From contig JAYGED010000079.1 in assembly GCA_046582565.1 (NCBI GenBank), positions 1-6,127 on the forward strand: a stretch of DNA of 6,127 bases. The letters are read 5' to 3'. Positions within the stretch are counted from its first letter, which is position 1. Every line of letters begins with the position of its first letter. Below, in pieces: positions 5,916-6,127 of the stretch. The notes below the pieces were generated by a model. That model worked only from the letters and a program-made list of their open reading frames with translations, had not been told where the DNA came from and ran no database searches. A program made the position numbers and the translations under genes. This DNA is from JAYGED01 sp046582565 (GTDB taxonomy: Bacteria; Pseudomonadota; Alphaproteobacteria; JAAXGF01).

Positions 5916-5993
5916 TTATAGCTCGGCGCTGGCGTAGCAGTTGATCTCCATGCCGACGCAGACTTCGACAACTTTCGGTGTTTTCCAGGCCAT
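5916..5993 (-). CDS. pqqA: PQQ precursor peptide PqqA
   Basis: PqqA is the ribosomal peptide whose Glu and Tyr become the carbon skeleton of PQQ. The product is 25 residues: MAWKTPKVVEVCVGMEINCY followed by ASAEL. Glu16 and Tyr20 form the required E-x3-Y pair, and the VxVGMEx2xY block matches the family, as does the Trp near the N terminus. It closely parallels the Methylobacterium peptide as I remember it, with Glu and Tyr at the same positions, but it ends a few residues earlier. A strong GGGAGG site lies seven bases before the ATG. It is the first gene of the operon and is followed by a hairpin, consistent with high expression of the substrate peptide relative to the enzymes. It is short enough to be missed by automated gene calling. 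Confidence 0.97.
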   Translation of the reverse strand: MAWKTPKVVEVCVGMEINCYASAEL

Positions 5994-6000
5994 AACGGTA

Positions 6001-6007
6001 TCCTCCC
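6001..6007 (-). promoter_or_regulatory. Strong ribosome binding site of pqqA
   Basis: GGGAGGA on the minus strand sits seven bases before the pqqA ATG. It is the best Shine-Dalgarno match in the operon, which fits the need for PqqA in excess of the enzymes. Confidence 0.85.
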
Positions 6008-6018
6008 TTTATGTACTT

Positions 6019-6038
6019 GAGACCGGCATGACCGGCTC
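6019..6038 (-). other. Small hairpin in the predicted pqqA 5' leader
   Basis: On the minus strand GAG-CCGG and CCGG-T-CTC pair as a 7-bp stem with a one-base bulge and a 5-base loop. It lies between the candidate promoter and the pqqA ribosome binding site. The same bases can be read as a direct repeat of GCCGGTC with 9-bp spacing (6021-6027 and 6030-6036, complement). It could be an RNA structure affecting stability or translation, or an operator. Nothing else supports either reading. Confidence 0.35.
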
Positions 6039-6043
6039 CGTTT

Positions 6044-6072
6044 ATAATGATGGATGGCATTTCGGATTGCAA
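6044..6072 (-). promoter_or_regulatory. Candidate promoter of the pqq operon
   Basis: On the minus strand TTGCAA (6072-6067) and CATTAT (6049-6044) are separated by 17 bp, an acceptable sigma-70-type arrangement with 4 of 6 matches in each box. An overlapping TATAAA gives a better -10 but a 20-bp spacer. Transcription would begin some 40-50 bases before pqqA, leaving room for the leader hairpin. The location directly upstream of pqqA is the best argument. Confidence 0.35.
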
Positions 6073-6081
6073 GAGGCAGGG

Positions 6082-6127
6082 TCACTCAGGCATCTCGATG
6101 GTAATCCGGTTTTGGAAATATTTATGC
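6082..6127 (-). CDS. Possible 3' end of an upstream gene (partial)
   Basis: One minus-strand frame entering from the right edge reads HKYFQNRITIEMPE followed by TGA at 6084-6082. The composition looks like a protein tail and the stop falls just before the candidate pqq promoter, so this may be the end of a co-oriented gene. With only 14 residues the family cannot be identified and chance is a real alternative. Confidence 0.3.
   Translation of the reverse strand, partial: HKYFQNRITIEMPE

Noticed and set aside
4935..5921. 328-residue plus-strand open frame
   Set aside because: It is antisense to pqqB and runs into pqqA; no domain is recognisable and no coherent neighbours occur on that strand.

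Overview
The window carries an almost complete pyrroloquinoline quinone (PQQ) biosynthesis operon, pqqABCDE, entirely on the minus strand. Two further genes continue the operon: a secreted seven-bladed YVTN beta-propeller protein, and a periplasmic ABC-type substrate-binding protein of the kind associated with PQQ-dependent alcohol oxidation. The GC-rich coding sequence, the frequent GTG/TTG starts, the gene order and the PqqA/PqqB sequences suggest an alphaproteobacterium, perhaps from the Rhodospirillales or a relative. This assignment rests on resemblance, not on a search.

Reading the operon in its own direction, from right to left: a possible 3' end of an upstream gene stops at 6082. A candidate promoter (6044-6072) and a short leader with a small hairpin follow. 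Then comes pqqA (5993-5916), a 25-residue precursor peptide with the expected Glu16 and Tyr20. A strong hairpin (5886-5912) and 138 non-coding bases separate it from pqqB (start 5777). From pqqB onward every gene overlaps the next: pqqB/pqqC by 4 bases, pqqC/pqqD by 8, pqqD/pqqE by 4, pqqE/beta-propeller by 4, and beta-propeller/substrate-binding protein by up to 26. This is a tightly coupled translational unit.

In the pathway, PqqA is presented by PqqD to the radical SAM enzyme PqqE, which joins its Glu and Tyr. A protease (PqqF/PqqG, not in the window) releases the crosslinked pair. PqqB hydroxylates the tyrosine ring, and PqqC performs the final ring closure and oxidation. All key residues I could check in PqqC and PqqE are present. 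The two appended exported proteins probably serve the periplasmic quinoprotein dehydrogenase system that uses PQQ; their biochemical roles are unknown.

The left 594 bases hold no convincing gene. They contain an array of CAGGGAA motifs, several spaced by exactly 21 bp, starting only 32 bases beyond the substrate-binding protein stop codon. This looks like the end or remnant of a mobile element, or a phased protein-binding array. It interrupts the operon where ABC ATPase and permease genes might be expected.
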